Shown here in pieces: positions 55,420-64,000 of a stretch of DNA of 64,000 nucleotides. The stretch covers positions 52,608-116,607 of the forward strand of contig CAMYKB010000005.1 in the NCBI GenBank assembly GCA_947258875.1, written 5' to 3'. The notes under the pieces were generated by a model that saw only the letters and a list, made by a program, of their open reading frames with translations, was not told the DNA's origin and made no database searches. Position numbers and translations under genes: made by a program. The stretch's first letter is position 1. The number at the start of each line of letters is the position of its first letter. Source of the stretch: an uncultured Gammaproteobacteria bacterium (GTDB lineage Bacteria; Pseudomonadota; Gammaproteobacteria; CAMYKB01).

Positions 55420-55971
55420 TTATTCGCTTACGGCGTAGATCGCTGGGAGGTTGCGCAGATGGTTTTTGTAATCCATACCGTAACCAAACACATAACGGTC
55501 CTCAACGCTGAGGGCCACGAAATCCGCTTTTGCCTTGGGATGTTTACGTTTGTGGATTTTTTCGACCAGCACCGCCGACAAGATCTTGCTGGCACCTTGT
55601 TGCCGGCAGTAATCCATGATTGCCACCAAGGTATCACCTTCATCGAGAATATCGTCGACAATCAACACGGTGCGGTCTTGCAGATCAAGCCCGGGCTTCC
55701 TGTGCCAGACAATATCCCTACCCTGTGTATCACCGCGGTAACGGCTGGCATGGATATAGTCAATCTGGGTGTCTAAAGGCAAGCTCAATAATAAATTGCT
55801 CGCCGTCATCAGGGCACCGTTCATCACCGGCAGCACCACAGGCGTGGTACTCCCTATGACATCAGCAACCTCAATAGCCATCTGTTGCAAAGCGGCCTCG
55901 ATCTGGGTCCGAGTGTAGATAAGATCAGCTGCGGCAAGAACATCGGTAATCTCTGCATCGAACGTTTTCAT
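55420..55971 (-). CDS. hpt: Hypoxanthine-guanine phosphoribosyltransferase
   Basis: VLIVDDILDEGDTLVAI PRPP-binding motif; RYVFGYGMDYKNHLRNLPAIYAV. Confidence 0.93.
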   Translation of the reverse strand: MKTFDAEITDVLAAADLIYTRTQIEAALQQMAIEVADVIGSTTPVVLPVMNGALMTASNLLLSLPLDTQIDYIHASRYRGDTQGRDIVWHRKPGLDLQDRTVLIVDDILDEGDTLVAIMDYCRQQGASKILSAVLVEKIHKRKHPKAKADFVALSVEDRYVFGYGMDYKNHLRNLPAIYAVSE

Positions 55972-57122
55972 ACAGAGTCCTGTCCTGAACTCGCCTGGGA
56001 ATCCGCTATGCCAGGGTGTTCACCCTTAATGGCGACGCCTTCCGGGATTTGCAACGTTGTCGTGGGGAAGGCTATTTCAGCGCCCGAATCCTCAATTATA
56101 CCCGCAATCTTCAGTAGTACATCCTGCTTGACCTCATGAAAATAGACCCACTCTGTCGTCCTGGTAAAGGTATACACGAAGAAATCCAGCGAAGAAGCAT
56201 TAAACGTGTTGAAATTAACGATCATGGTCTGGCTTTGATCGATTTCCGGATGCCCGCGGAGCATTTTTTTAACCGCTTCGACAATGCTGCCCATTTTGTG
56301 CAAATCGTCATAACGTATACCGATGACTTCATGTATGCGCCGGTGTGACATGCGTGATGGATTTTCCACGGCAACAGTGGTGAACACCGCGTTCGGCACG
56401 TACAAGGGACGTTTGTCAAAACGACGAATCCTTGTCAGTCGCCAACCAATATCTTCTACCGTACCTTCGATCTCTTTATCAGGCGAGCGAATCCAGTCAC
56501 CGATAGCAAACGGCCTGTCTAGATAAATCATTAGGCCACCAAAAAAATTCGCCAACAGATCCTTGGCGGCAAAACCGATCGCAATACCGCCGATACCACC
56601 AAAAGCGAGCACACCAGAAACACTGAACCCCAGGGTTTGCAAAACCACCAGTGCCGCCGTGATCAATATGGCTGTACGTACCAATTTACCCAGCGCATAC
56701 ACAGTCGTATGATCGATCGGCTCTTCGCGATGCTGGTTCTGTTTGATCAATGCCTGTTCAAAATTACGTACCAGCAGAAATAGAAACCAGGTCAGGGCCG
56801 CGATCACGCCCACTGAACGCGCCGGGCCGATGAACTGGAAGATCGGCGCGGCTGTCTTGGCGCGAATTATTTCAGCTGCAAAACTAAGGCCGACGACCCA
56901 TACCAATAGTCGTAACGGTTGTCGGATAGAATGTATGACCGCATCATCCCAGGGGTTCTTTGAGGTATCTGTCTTGGCAATCAATCTCCTAAGTACACGC
57001 ACTAGGAAGAAATTGATCAGTAAAATAGCAAGAACGACAATAAATACCTGGAGTGTCCACCCGCCGATACCGTCGATCTGAGCGATTTGTTGTTTAAACG
57101 CTGTTAACCATGAGTTTTCCAT
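55968..57122 (-). CDS. Mechanosensitive ion channel (MscS) family protein
   Basis: LAFGGIGGIAIGFAAKDLLANFFGGLMIYLDRPFAIGDWI. Confidence 0.95.
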   Translation of the reverse strand: MENSWLTAFKQQIAQIDGIGGWTLQVFIVVLAILLINFFLVRVLRRLIAKTDTSKNPWDDAVIHSIRQPLRLLVWVVGLSFAAEIIRAKTAAPIFQFIGPARSVGVIAALTWFLFLLVRNFEQALIKQNQHREEPIDHTTVYALGKLVRTAILITAALVVLQTLGFSVSGVLAFGGIGGIAIGFAAKDLLANFFGGLMIYLDRPFAIGDWIRSPDKEIEGTVEDIGWRLTRIRRFDKRPLYVPNAVFTTVAVENPSRMSHRRIHEVIGIRYDDLHKMGSIVEAVKKMLRGHPEIDQSQTMIVNFNTFNASSLDFFVYTFTRTTEWVYFHEVKQDVLLKIAGIIEDSGAEIAFPTTTLQIPEGVAIKGEHPGIADSQASSGQDSV

Positions 57123-57165
57123 TTCTTTTGCTTACCTTTCGATTCTATTGTTAACTTACAGATAG

Positions 57166-58212
57166 TCAGACATCCATTTCAAGCCAGGGCGAACTATCAT
57201 AAGATTGCACCAGCGCCACGGCCTGCTGCCATTCTTCACTTGCTCGCAGTGCTTCATTACCGGGGGCTTTGCGACCGTGCAACCGTGTGAGACGTAACTG
57301 CGAGGCCGGGTTCTCATAATCATCCAGACTCTCCAGAACTTCGCGCGCGCCCTCAGGATGATTGCAGACCAACACCATATCGCAGCCCGCATCGAGTGCA
57401 GTTTGCGCACGCTCAGCGTAGCCACCTGCAACATTAGCAGCCTCCATACTCAGATCATCACTAAAGATCACACCCTCAAAACGCAGTTGTTTGCGTAGCA
57501 CTATTTTCAGCCAGTAGTTCGAATAACCGGCGGGTTGTTGGTCTGCACAGGTGTAAATAACATGTGCAGGCATGATACCCGCAAGGCCGTAATGAATCAT
57601 GCGTTCAAACGGCACCATATCTTCCAGCAAGATATCCTGCTCAGGGCGTTTATCGACAGGTAAATCAGTATGCGAATCCTCTTTTACACAACCATGACCA
57701 GGAAAGTGTTTGCCGGTAGCGACCATACCCGCACGTTTCATTCCTATCATATAATGATGCGCAAGATCGGCCACCGCATCAGGTTGACGATGAAATGCGC
57801 GATCGCCTATGACCCCGCTGACACCACGCTCGAGATCGAGTACTGGTGCAAAACTGAAATCGATCCCCACCGCACGCAATTCGGCAGCCATCAGCCAGCC
57901 GGTTGTTTCTGCATAATGCCGCGCACGTTGCCGATCATGATCGTAAATATGTCCAAGCTGCCTGACAGCTGGCAAGGTTGTGAAACCGTTATGAAAACGT
58001 TGTACCCGGCCGCCTTCCTGATCGACAGCAATCAACAAACGCGGGACACGCAAGGCATGTATTTCATCGATCAATTCCGTCAACTGTGTAATAGAGTCAA
58101 AATTACGGGTAAACAGAATAACGCCGCCCGTCTGTGGGTGGCGTAGCATAGTTCGTTCCTGCTCAGTGAGTTCTGTACCCACCAAATCGAACATCACGGG
58201 TCCAAGTGACAT
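57166..58212 (-). CDS. nagZ: Beta-N-acetylhexosaminidase
   Basis: VDQEGGRVQRFHNGFTTLPA; GKHFPGHGCVKEDSHTDLPVD. Confidence 0.96.
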   Translation of the reverse strand: MSLGPVMFDLVGTELTEQERTMLRHPQTGGVILFTRNFDSITQLTELIDEIHALRVPRLLIAVDQEGGRVQRFHNGFTTLPAVRQLGHIYDHDRQRARHYAETTGWLMAAELRAVGIDFSFAPVLDLERGVSGVIGDRAFHRQPDAVADLAHHYMIGMKRAGMVATGKHFPGHGCVKEDSHTDLPVDKRPEQDILLEDMVPFERMIHYGLAGIMPAHVIYTCADQQPAGYSNYWLKIVLRKQLRFEGVIFSDDLSMEAANVAGGYAERAQTALDAGCDMVLVCNHPEGAREVLESLDDYENPASQLRLTRLHGRKAPGNEALRASEEWQQAVALVQSYDSSPWLEMDV

Positions 58213-58511
58213 GACTGTACAATCATAATTCGTCTAAAAGCCACTGATTGTACCCAAGCCCACTCACGAACCCTAAATTTTCCTGAGTAAATAATGCGAG
58301 ATTTAAAAACACTACTGACAGGAGATGCTTCAAGGAATAGGCGGCAGGGCACTTTCAGCTAGGGACTCAGCTCAATTCGGGACCATGATGTGAACGCAAT
58401 AAATCAGTATTTTTATAGTATATTCAAAATATTATATGGTTATTCTAAGGTGATATATAACTATATGTCACAACCCAATCCCAGTCCGCACAGATCCACA
58501 TCCACTTCTGA

Positions 58512-59711
58512 CTAGTCACGCTGTTTGATGCGAGTGCTATCCTCGATTGCTTTATCTGGGTGAGAAATTACATGCTCCCCCTCTTCCAGGCCTTTGACTA
58601 CTTGCGCATGCAGGCCGCTGCGTTGGCCGAGTTCGACCGAGCGCAGTTCAGCCTTACCTTTTGCATTTACAAATACGGCCCAGCTGTTATTACCATGGCG
58701 GAATAAGGCGCTGGCGGGAATCTGCAGGACATCATCCGATTCCCAGAGTATAAAACTTGCTTCGACGCGGTAACCGTCGCCGAGTTTTTGCCAAACCCCC
58801 GGCGATGAAATGATATCCGCAATGACCAGTACACGTTGTTCTTCCACACCCAATGCGGAAATCTTGGTGAAGCCGGCGGGTTCAACAGTGCGCACCTCGC
58901 CTTCCAGTGTATGTTCACCCCCCCAGCGATCGAACACGACACGCATACCGGGCTGAATGCGCACGGCGTCGGAGGACAACACGTCGATTTCAATTTCCAG
59001 TGCGCGTGAGTTACCGACCTCGATCAAAGGGTCGCCGGCATTGGACACGCCTTCGCTTTCGCGATAGACCTTCAATACCTGGCCGCTGACAGGTGAACTG
59101 ATGGCAACCCGTTCGCCTGACTGGCCAGGATTTTCCGCTGCCGAATAACGTAAAGCCGTTTGTGCAGCTTCCAGTTCGTGTTGGGCAACATCGACGGCGA
59201 ACTCGGCAGAACGCAGAGCAGCACGTGCACGTCGCGCCGTGGTCTCAGCCTGATCGAGGGTTTCGCGCGACACCGCGCCATCCTTGAAGATTTCCCGAAA
59301 ACGCTTGAGCTCTTTATTGGCGAAGTTGGCGTCTGCGGTTGTGGCGCTCACGTCCTGCTGTGCGGATTTGAGTCGGGATTCCGCCGCCCCGACACGTGCT
59401 TCTGCCTCGGCGCGGCTGCGGGGATCAAGCACTGTCGAACGCAGTGGATCAAGCGCCATCAAGACTTCACCATGAGCGACCGCATCCCCCACATCCAGTT
59501 CGATACGGCGCGCATAGCCGGATACCGGCGCGTAAATCACATAACGGTCAATGACACGTGTCTTACCCTCTTCCTCAACGGTCACCTGTAGTTTACCGCG
59601 CGAAACTTCAACGATATCAACCGTAACAGGTTTGGGCATGAAACCGTAGGCGATAAATAATACGATTAACATTGCAAGTGCGATCATGCCGATGCGTCGT
59701 TGTAGATTCAT
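58512..59711 (-). CDS. HlyD-family periplasmic adaptor subunit
   Basis: Signal anchor; VDVVEVSRGKLQVTVEEEGKTRVIDRYVIYAPVSGYARRI; coiled-coil region. Confidence 0.9.
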   Translation of the reverse strand: MNLQRRIGMIALAMLIVLFIAYGFMPKPVTVDIVEVSRGKLQVTVEEEGKTRVIDRYVIYAPVSGYARRIELDVGDAVAHGEVLMALDPLRSTVLDPRSRAEAEARVGAAESRLKSAQQDVSATTADANFANKELKRFREIFKDGAVSRETLDQAETTARRARAALRSAEFAVDVAQHELEAAQTALRYSAAENPGQSGERVAISSPVSGQVLKVYRESEGVSNAGDPLIEVGNSRALEIEIDVLSSDAVRIQPGMRVVFDRWGGEHTLEGEVRTVEPAGFTKISALGVEEQRVLVIADIISSPGVWQKLGDGYRVEASFILWESDDVLQIPASALFRHGNNSWAVFVNAKGKAELRSVELGQRSGLHAQVVKGLEEGEHVISHPDKAIEDSTRIKQRD

Positions 59712-59715
59712 TGAT

Positions 59716-62082
59716 TTATTCCTTTGTCTTCAAAACGGCTATCAGGTCGAGCCGGTTGAGTTTATGTTTGATCGCCAGCGCCGATATTACAGCGGAAAGT
59801 ATGACCACCAGCATTGCAAAGGCATAGGTGTCTGCATCAATCACGAACGGCAAACGGATCAGTTCAGTGGGGATCGTGCTCATCATATACAGACCCAACA
59901 CACGTCCAATAATAAAACCCAGGGGAATCGCCGCGAGCGTGAGCACCGCCAGTTCACCGAGCAGAATGTAGGAAATTTCACCACGGGTAAAACCCAGCAC
60001 CCGCATGCTGGCGAGTTCACGGCTACGCTCTGACAAGGCAATGCGGGCGCTGTTATACACTACACCGAATGCAATCGTGCCTGCGAGTATGGTGTTGAAA
60101 AACACAAAAATAAGTACCTGCTCGCCCATGGCGTCGTAAAAATTTTGTATCGCGAGTTGGCTCGCTTCCGTGCCTGCGACCCGCGGCGTATCTTTAAGGC
60201 GCGTATAAATTTCCGCTTGATAACGTTCATCAGCTGCCAGATAAACACCCGAGATAGCATGGCCTTCGCGCATCATGCGATTAAGTGCATCGAGCTGCAT
60301 ATAGGCGGAGACACCGATAAACTGATTAACAAAACCCGCTACGGTGACTTCACGTACGGGCCGACTGCCCTCCAACACCTCCACAGTGAGGCGATCACCC
60401 GGCCGCACACCCAGTATCTCGCCCAGGTAATCGGTGAGCACAATGCCGGCCGGTGGCAACCGAATCTGTCGCTGCTGGTCATCGAGCAAGCGGCGCAGTT
60501 CGCCCGCCGGCTGTACACCCTGAATGGCGGTGCGGTAGCTGCGGTGCTCGTAGTTAAGGCGTACCGGCACGGCACGGAAGGCCTCAGCGTACTCGACACC
60601 CCGCATACTGCGCATCTCGTGCATGGCCTTACGTGAGGTTGGTTCGACAAAGCTCACCACCATATCCTCGCGTTGCGCCAGGGTGAATTCGATATCCACC
60701 ATGGCGTCGATGGAATCACCAAACAGGCGGCCAACAATGAGGATGGCATAAGCAAAGGCGATACCGGTGATCGACAGTATCGCTTTAAGCGGGCGACGCT
60801 CGAGATGACGGATGATCATACGGCTGGGTTGGTGCAACACGCGTTGCAGGCCGATACGCTCGACAATACTCTCCCGGTATTTTGCCGGTGGCTCGGGACG
60901 CATGGCCTCGGCAGGCGGCAGACTGACTGCCGTGCGCACGGCAAACACAGTGCCGATAGCGGCGGCCACCGTGCTCACCAGGGCTGCCGCCAGGATCAGG
61001 CGTAGATTCAGCTCATAATACAAAAACGGCAGGCGATAATGCTCAATATAAAGTTCACTGAGGTTCACACCCAACCAGGCACCGGCACCCACTCCGGTGG
61101 CCGTGCCCAACAACACGATCAGCATTACCAGCTGAATATAGTGCAGACCTATCGCCATGTTGCTATAGCCGAACGCCTTGAGCGCGGCGATTTGCTCACG
61201 CTGGGTACTGACCAAACGGCTCACGACGACATTCAACAGAAAGGCAGCCACGCCGAGAAAAATGACCGGGAACAGTGTCGCCATCTGTTTGAGTTGCTCA
61301 AACTCCTGCGAAAGATAGTAGTGCGAGATTTGATCCTCGCGGCCATAGGCGCCCAGCCCACCGTAGGGTTCGAGCAGGTTATCAAGTCGGTCAATGACAT
61401 CATCGAGTTGCGCATCCGCAGTCAAAGTCATCGTCGCATCATTAAATGCACCATCCATATCATAGGCAATGCCTAACGGCGTACGCGCCATCCAGAAAAT
61501 ACCGAAGCGTTTGTAGTCCGGGAAGATCGAGTTGGGATTAGCCTGATAAACATGTTCCGGTGTCAGTGCAATTCCGGCGATCGTCAACGCCTTACGGCGG
61601 CCATTGATAATCGCTGCCAGGTGATCGCCTGGCACCAGCTTGTGCGCTTCGGCAAACGAATCGCTAATCACTACCTCGTCGTCACGCTCCGGCTCGGGCA
61701 ACCGGCCCTGGCGCAAATACAGTTGATTCAACAGTGGCTGTCCCGCATCCGGAATGGAAAAGAGTTGGCCTTTAACGGGCTCGTTGAACCCCGGAATATC
61801 TACATTGACTGCGGCTACCACTCGCGTTTCCAGCAACTGCACACCCGGAATGTCTGCCAGTCGTGAGCGCAGGTCCTCCGGTGCGCGCTTAAGGGAAGCG
61901 AACGCGTGAGCGAAATGATAGTCCTGGTAATACGTGGTGCGTGAGAATTGCAGCGAATCCAGGGTGCTGAGCGACATGATAAAGGTCGCCACACCACTGC
62001 CAATAACCATGGCGATGGCCAGCGCCTGGCCGCGCATTAGCCACAGGTCACGCAGCAATTTATGGTTTATCGCTCTCACCAC
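59716..62082 (-). CDS. ABC transporter permease (FtsX-like, fused 8-TM type)
   Basis: Two FtsX-like segments: [26 protein letters not shown] and [30 protein letters not shown]. Confidence 0.92.
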   Translation of the reverse strand: MVRAINHKLLRDLWLMRGQALAIAMVIGSGVATFIMSLSTLDSLQFSRTTYYQDYHFAHAFASLKRAPEDLRSRLADIPGVQLLETRVVAAVNVDIPGFNEPVKGQLFSIPDAGQPLLNQLYLRQGRLPEPERDDEVVISDSFAEAHKLVPGDHLAAIINGRRKALTIAGIALTPEHVYQANPNSIFPDYKRFGIFWMARTPLGIAYDMDGAFNDATMTLTADAQLDDVIDRLDNLLEPYGGLGAYGREDQISHYYLSQEFEQLKQMATLFPVIFLGVAAFLLNVVVSRLVSTQREQIAALKAFGYSNMAIGLHYIQLVMLIVLLGTATGVGAGAWLGVNLSELYIEHYRLPFLYYELNLRLILAAALVSTVAAAIGTVFAVRTAVSLPPAEAMRPEPPAKYRESIVERIGLQRVLHQPSRMIIRHLERRPLKAILSITGIAFAYAILIVGRLFGDSIDAMVDIEFTLAQREDMVVSFVEPTSRKAMHEMRSMRGVEYAEAFRAVPVRLNYEHRSYRTAIQGVQPAGELRRLLDDQQRQIRLPPAGIVLTDYLGEILGVRPGDRLTVEVLEGSRPVREVTVAGFVNQFIGVSAYMQLDALNRMMREGHAISGVYLAADERYQAEIYTRLKDTPRVAGTEASQLAIQNFYDAMGEQVLIFVFFNTILAGTIAFGVVYNSARIALSERSRELASMRVLGFTRGEISYILLGELAVLTLAAIPLGFIIGRVLGLYMMSTIPTELIRLPFVIDADTYAFAMLVVILSAVISALAIKHKLNRLDLIAVLKTKE

Positions 62083-62864
62083 TGCAGCTCGTGGGGTGAT
62101 TTCTTGTGCGTATTGGTGAGCACTTCGGTGATCAAACCGTCTGCCAGATAAATCACCCGGTCCGCCATCGAGGCAATATCGGCATTGTGGGTAATGACCA
62201 CCGTGGTGGTTCCGAGCTCGCGGTTGACACGCTCTATCGCCTCCAGCACCACGATGCCGGTCTCAGAATCCAGCGCGCCGGTAGGTTCATCACAAAGCAA
62301 CACGTCAGGATTTTTTGCAATCGCACGCGCGATTGCCACGCGCTGTTGCTCACCACCTGATAGCTGGGCCGGAAAATGATCAAGCCGATCTTCCAGACCT
62401 ACGATCTGCAGTGCCTGTGCCGGTTGCATGGGGTCTTTGGCGATCTCGGTCACCACCGCGACGTTCTCGCGCGCAGTCAGGCTAGGAATTAAATTGTAGA
62501 ACTGGAATACAAAACCGACCTGAAATCTGCGATAGTCGGTCAATTCATGGTCCGTAGCTTGAGTGAGCACCTGATCCTGGTAGTGCACACTACCCGTTGT
62601 AGCGGTATCCAACCCGCCCAGGATATTGAGCAGGGTCGATTTACCGCTACCAGAGGCGCCCAGCAATACCACTAATTCACCTTCGAAAAGCTGCAGATCA
62701 ATGCCCCGCAGGGCATGCACATCGACCTCACCCATGTGGTAGATCTTGGTCAGGCCCCGCGCTTCGAAGACCACTGGCGGAGTGGCAAGTTCGCCATCTC
62801 TAATATTCATGCCTACGCCTGATAAAAGAATATCATCCAGATGCCTGAAGGCCAGCAGTCCCAT
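62076..62864 (-). CDS. ABC transporter ATP-binding protein
   Basis: [51 protein letters not shown]. Confidence 0.95.
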   Translation of the reverse strand: MGLLAFRHLDDILLSGVGMNIRDGELATPPVVFEARGLTKIYHMGEVDVHALRGIDLQLFEGELVVLLGASGSGKSTLLNILGGLDTATTGSVHYQDQVLTQATDHELTDYRRFQVGFVFQFYNLIPSLTARENVAVVTEIAKDPMQPAQALQIVGLEDRLDHFPAQLSGGEQQRVAIARAIAKNPDVLLCDEPTGALDSETGIVVLEAIERVNRELGTTTVVITHNADIASMADRVIYLADGLITEVLTNTHKKSPHELQW

Positions 62865-63045
62865 TGTTGCGTCACAACGCCTGGCCCATATGAGACCGCC
62901 CTTCTTACAGCCTCGTCACCATACCATAGTGGAATCAGATCCAGCCAAAATGACCCTGATCAGCTATTTCCCAGATCCCTGTATTGTTGCTAGACTACCT
63001 GGTTATCTTTAAGTAACCAGCTTGCGGGTTAGGAATAATTATAAA

Positions 63046-63567
63046 ATGAATACCCCAGTAGAAAAGGATGATCTGTCACTCGACCGGGATATTTTTCTCC
63101 GTCAACTGATACGCGAACTTGCGGGTACGCTCGAAGAAGTCATCGGCCTCAACGAGGCATCTGATTTCATCAGTATTGTCGGTCAGCAGCTTGGTGATTG
63201 GATCAATGACAAATACCAGCTCAGCACCGGTAAGACACATTTTTCCAGAGAGGAAGTTGCGGATATTCTGGTCGACCTCAAACGCCGCATAAACGGTGGG
63301 TTTTCGGTTACTGAACAAGATGATGAAAAGATCAGTCTGCGGAATACAATATGCCCGTTCAGCAACGGGGTACTGGGCCGACCCAGTATGTGCATGATGA
63401 CCTCCAACGTGTTTGGCGTCATCGCCGCCGATAACCTCGGTTACGCCAAAGTAGAGCTGCAGAAAACCATTGCCGATGGCGACGGCCATTGCGAAGTTAT
63501 AGTGTATATCAAGCAAACCGCCGAGGCGAAATCCTGCACCGGACGTGAATATTTCGCTGCCGATTAA
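63046..63567 (+). CDS. Methanogen_OD1 (methanogen output domain 1)-like protein
   Basis: TICPFSNGVLGRPSMCMMTSNVFGVIAADNLGYAKVELQKTIADGDGHCEVIVYIK; upstream of PAS protein. Confidence 0.7.
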   Translation: MNTPVEKDDLSLDRDIFLRQLIRELAGTLEEVIGLNEASDFISIVGQQLGDWINDKYQLSTGKTHFSREEVADILVDLKRRINGGFSVTEQDDEKISLRNTICPFSNGVLGRPSMCMMTSNVFGVIAADNLGYAKVELQKTIADGDGHCEVIVYIKQTAEAKSCTGREYFAAD

Positions 63568-63599
63568 CAAATTAATCCTGAAATATTTCAAAGCTTCAT

Positions 63600-64000
63600 A
63601 TGGAGGTTAATTCATTCCTTACGTTCGCGGGCTGCTTTTCCGAACCGATGGCACTGGTCACAGGCAATGGTGATATCCTGTCGGCCAACCCGGCATTCTG
63701 CAAACTGCTCAACAACAGCTTACAAAACCTCAGCGGCAAATCGCTTACCGATTTGGTCTCTGACCCTACTGACAAATTCACGAAGTACCTGTACAGCTGC
63801 GCGCGCAGTAAGCAAGCCGTCATGGGACAAATTGTCTGGCGGACCGATGGCCTGGAAATCCAGAGCCTTTGCTATGGCAGTGTACTTAAACCCAAGTCTG
63901 AGAAGAACCCTGCGCATATTCTCCTGCGTTGCAAGCCTGAAAAGGATTTTATATCACTCAGCGCTCAATTATCAGCACTGCATCATGAGGTCGAACTGCG
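63600..64000 (+). CDS. PAS-domain protein, probably sensor histidine kinase N-terminus (truncated by window edge)
   Basis: Open frame from ATG 63600: MEVNSFLTFAGCFSEPMALVTGNGDILSANPAFCKLLNNSLQNLSGKSLTDLV..., no stop before the end. Confidence 0.7.
   Translation, partial: MEVNSFLTFAGCFSEPMALVTGNGDILSANPAFCKLLNNSLQNLSGKSLTDLVSDPTDKFTKYLYSCARSKQAVMGQIVWRTDGLEIQSLCYGSVLKPKSEKNPAHILLRCKPEKDFISLSAQLSALHHEVEL

Noticed and set aside
58512-62864. HlyD-permease-ATPase cluster as a novel export system
   Set aside because: A common adaptor plus FtsX-type ABC exporter arrangement; nothing unusual beyond unknown substrate.

Overview
The window looks like ordinary gammaproteobacterial chromosome from a probable sulfur oxidiser. 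It is mostly housekeeping genes plus a few accessory islands. Recognisable blocks: NUDIX-mnmA-hflD-acnA; a HupE/UreJ-like gene and a stand-alone soxB; yaiI/GFA/HEAT-like genes; an S9 oligopeptidase; GGDEF-EAL; fumC/purB; a roxA-like gene; nudF; kdsB-trm112-lpxK-msbA-exbD-exbB-comEC; lolD plus a single lolC/E-type permease; aguA-aguB; a UbiE-like methyltransferase with a DUF6455-like gene; an adenylate cyclase-TPR gene; a CASTOR/POLLUX-like channel; a complete ccmABCDEFGHI operon (ccmD is absent from the ORF track); mfd-csiV; MTA/MTI phosphorylase-hpt; mscS; nagZ; an HlyD-ABC exporter; and a methanogen_OD1 protein followed by a truncated PAS protein at the right edge. No rRNA, tRNA or CRISPR was recognised. 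Main leads: (1) a 625-bp unit at 10133-10757 with the layout of an integron gene cassette: HEAT-like ORF, stop, 3 nt, attC-like site with extrahelical bases, and a matching GTTAGGT core at the other end, with no integrase in the window; (2) an unannotated ~174-nt RNA candidate at 50028-50201 with four hairpins, a strong Rho-independent terminator and a TATAAT box; (3) a CASTOR/POLLUX-like channel with an extra N-terminal domain, next to an adenylate cyclase-TPR gene; (4) a UbiE-like methyltransferase/DUF6455-like pair behind an FNR/Crp-type palindrome; (5) decayed TfoX-N and GNAT gene remnants. All identifications come from reading the sequence. No database search was run.
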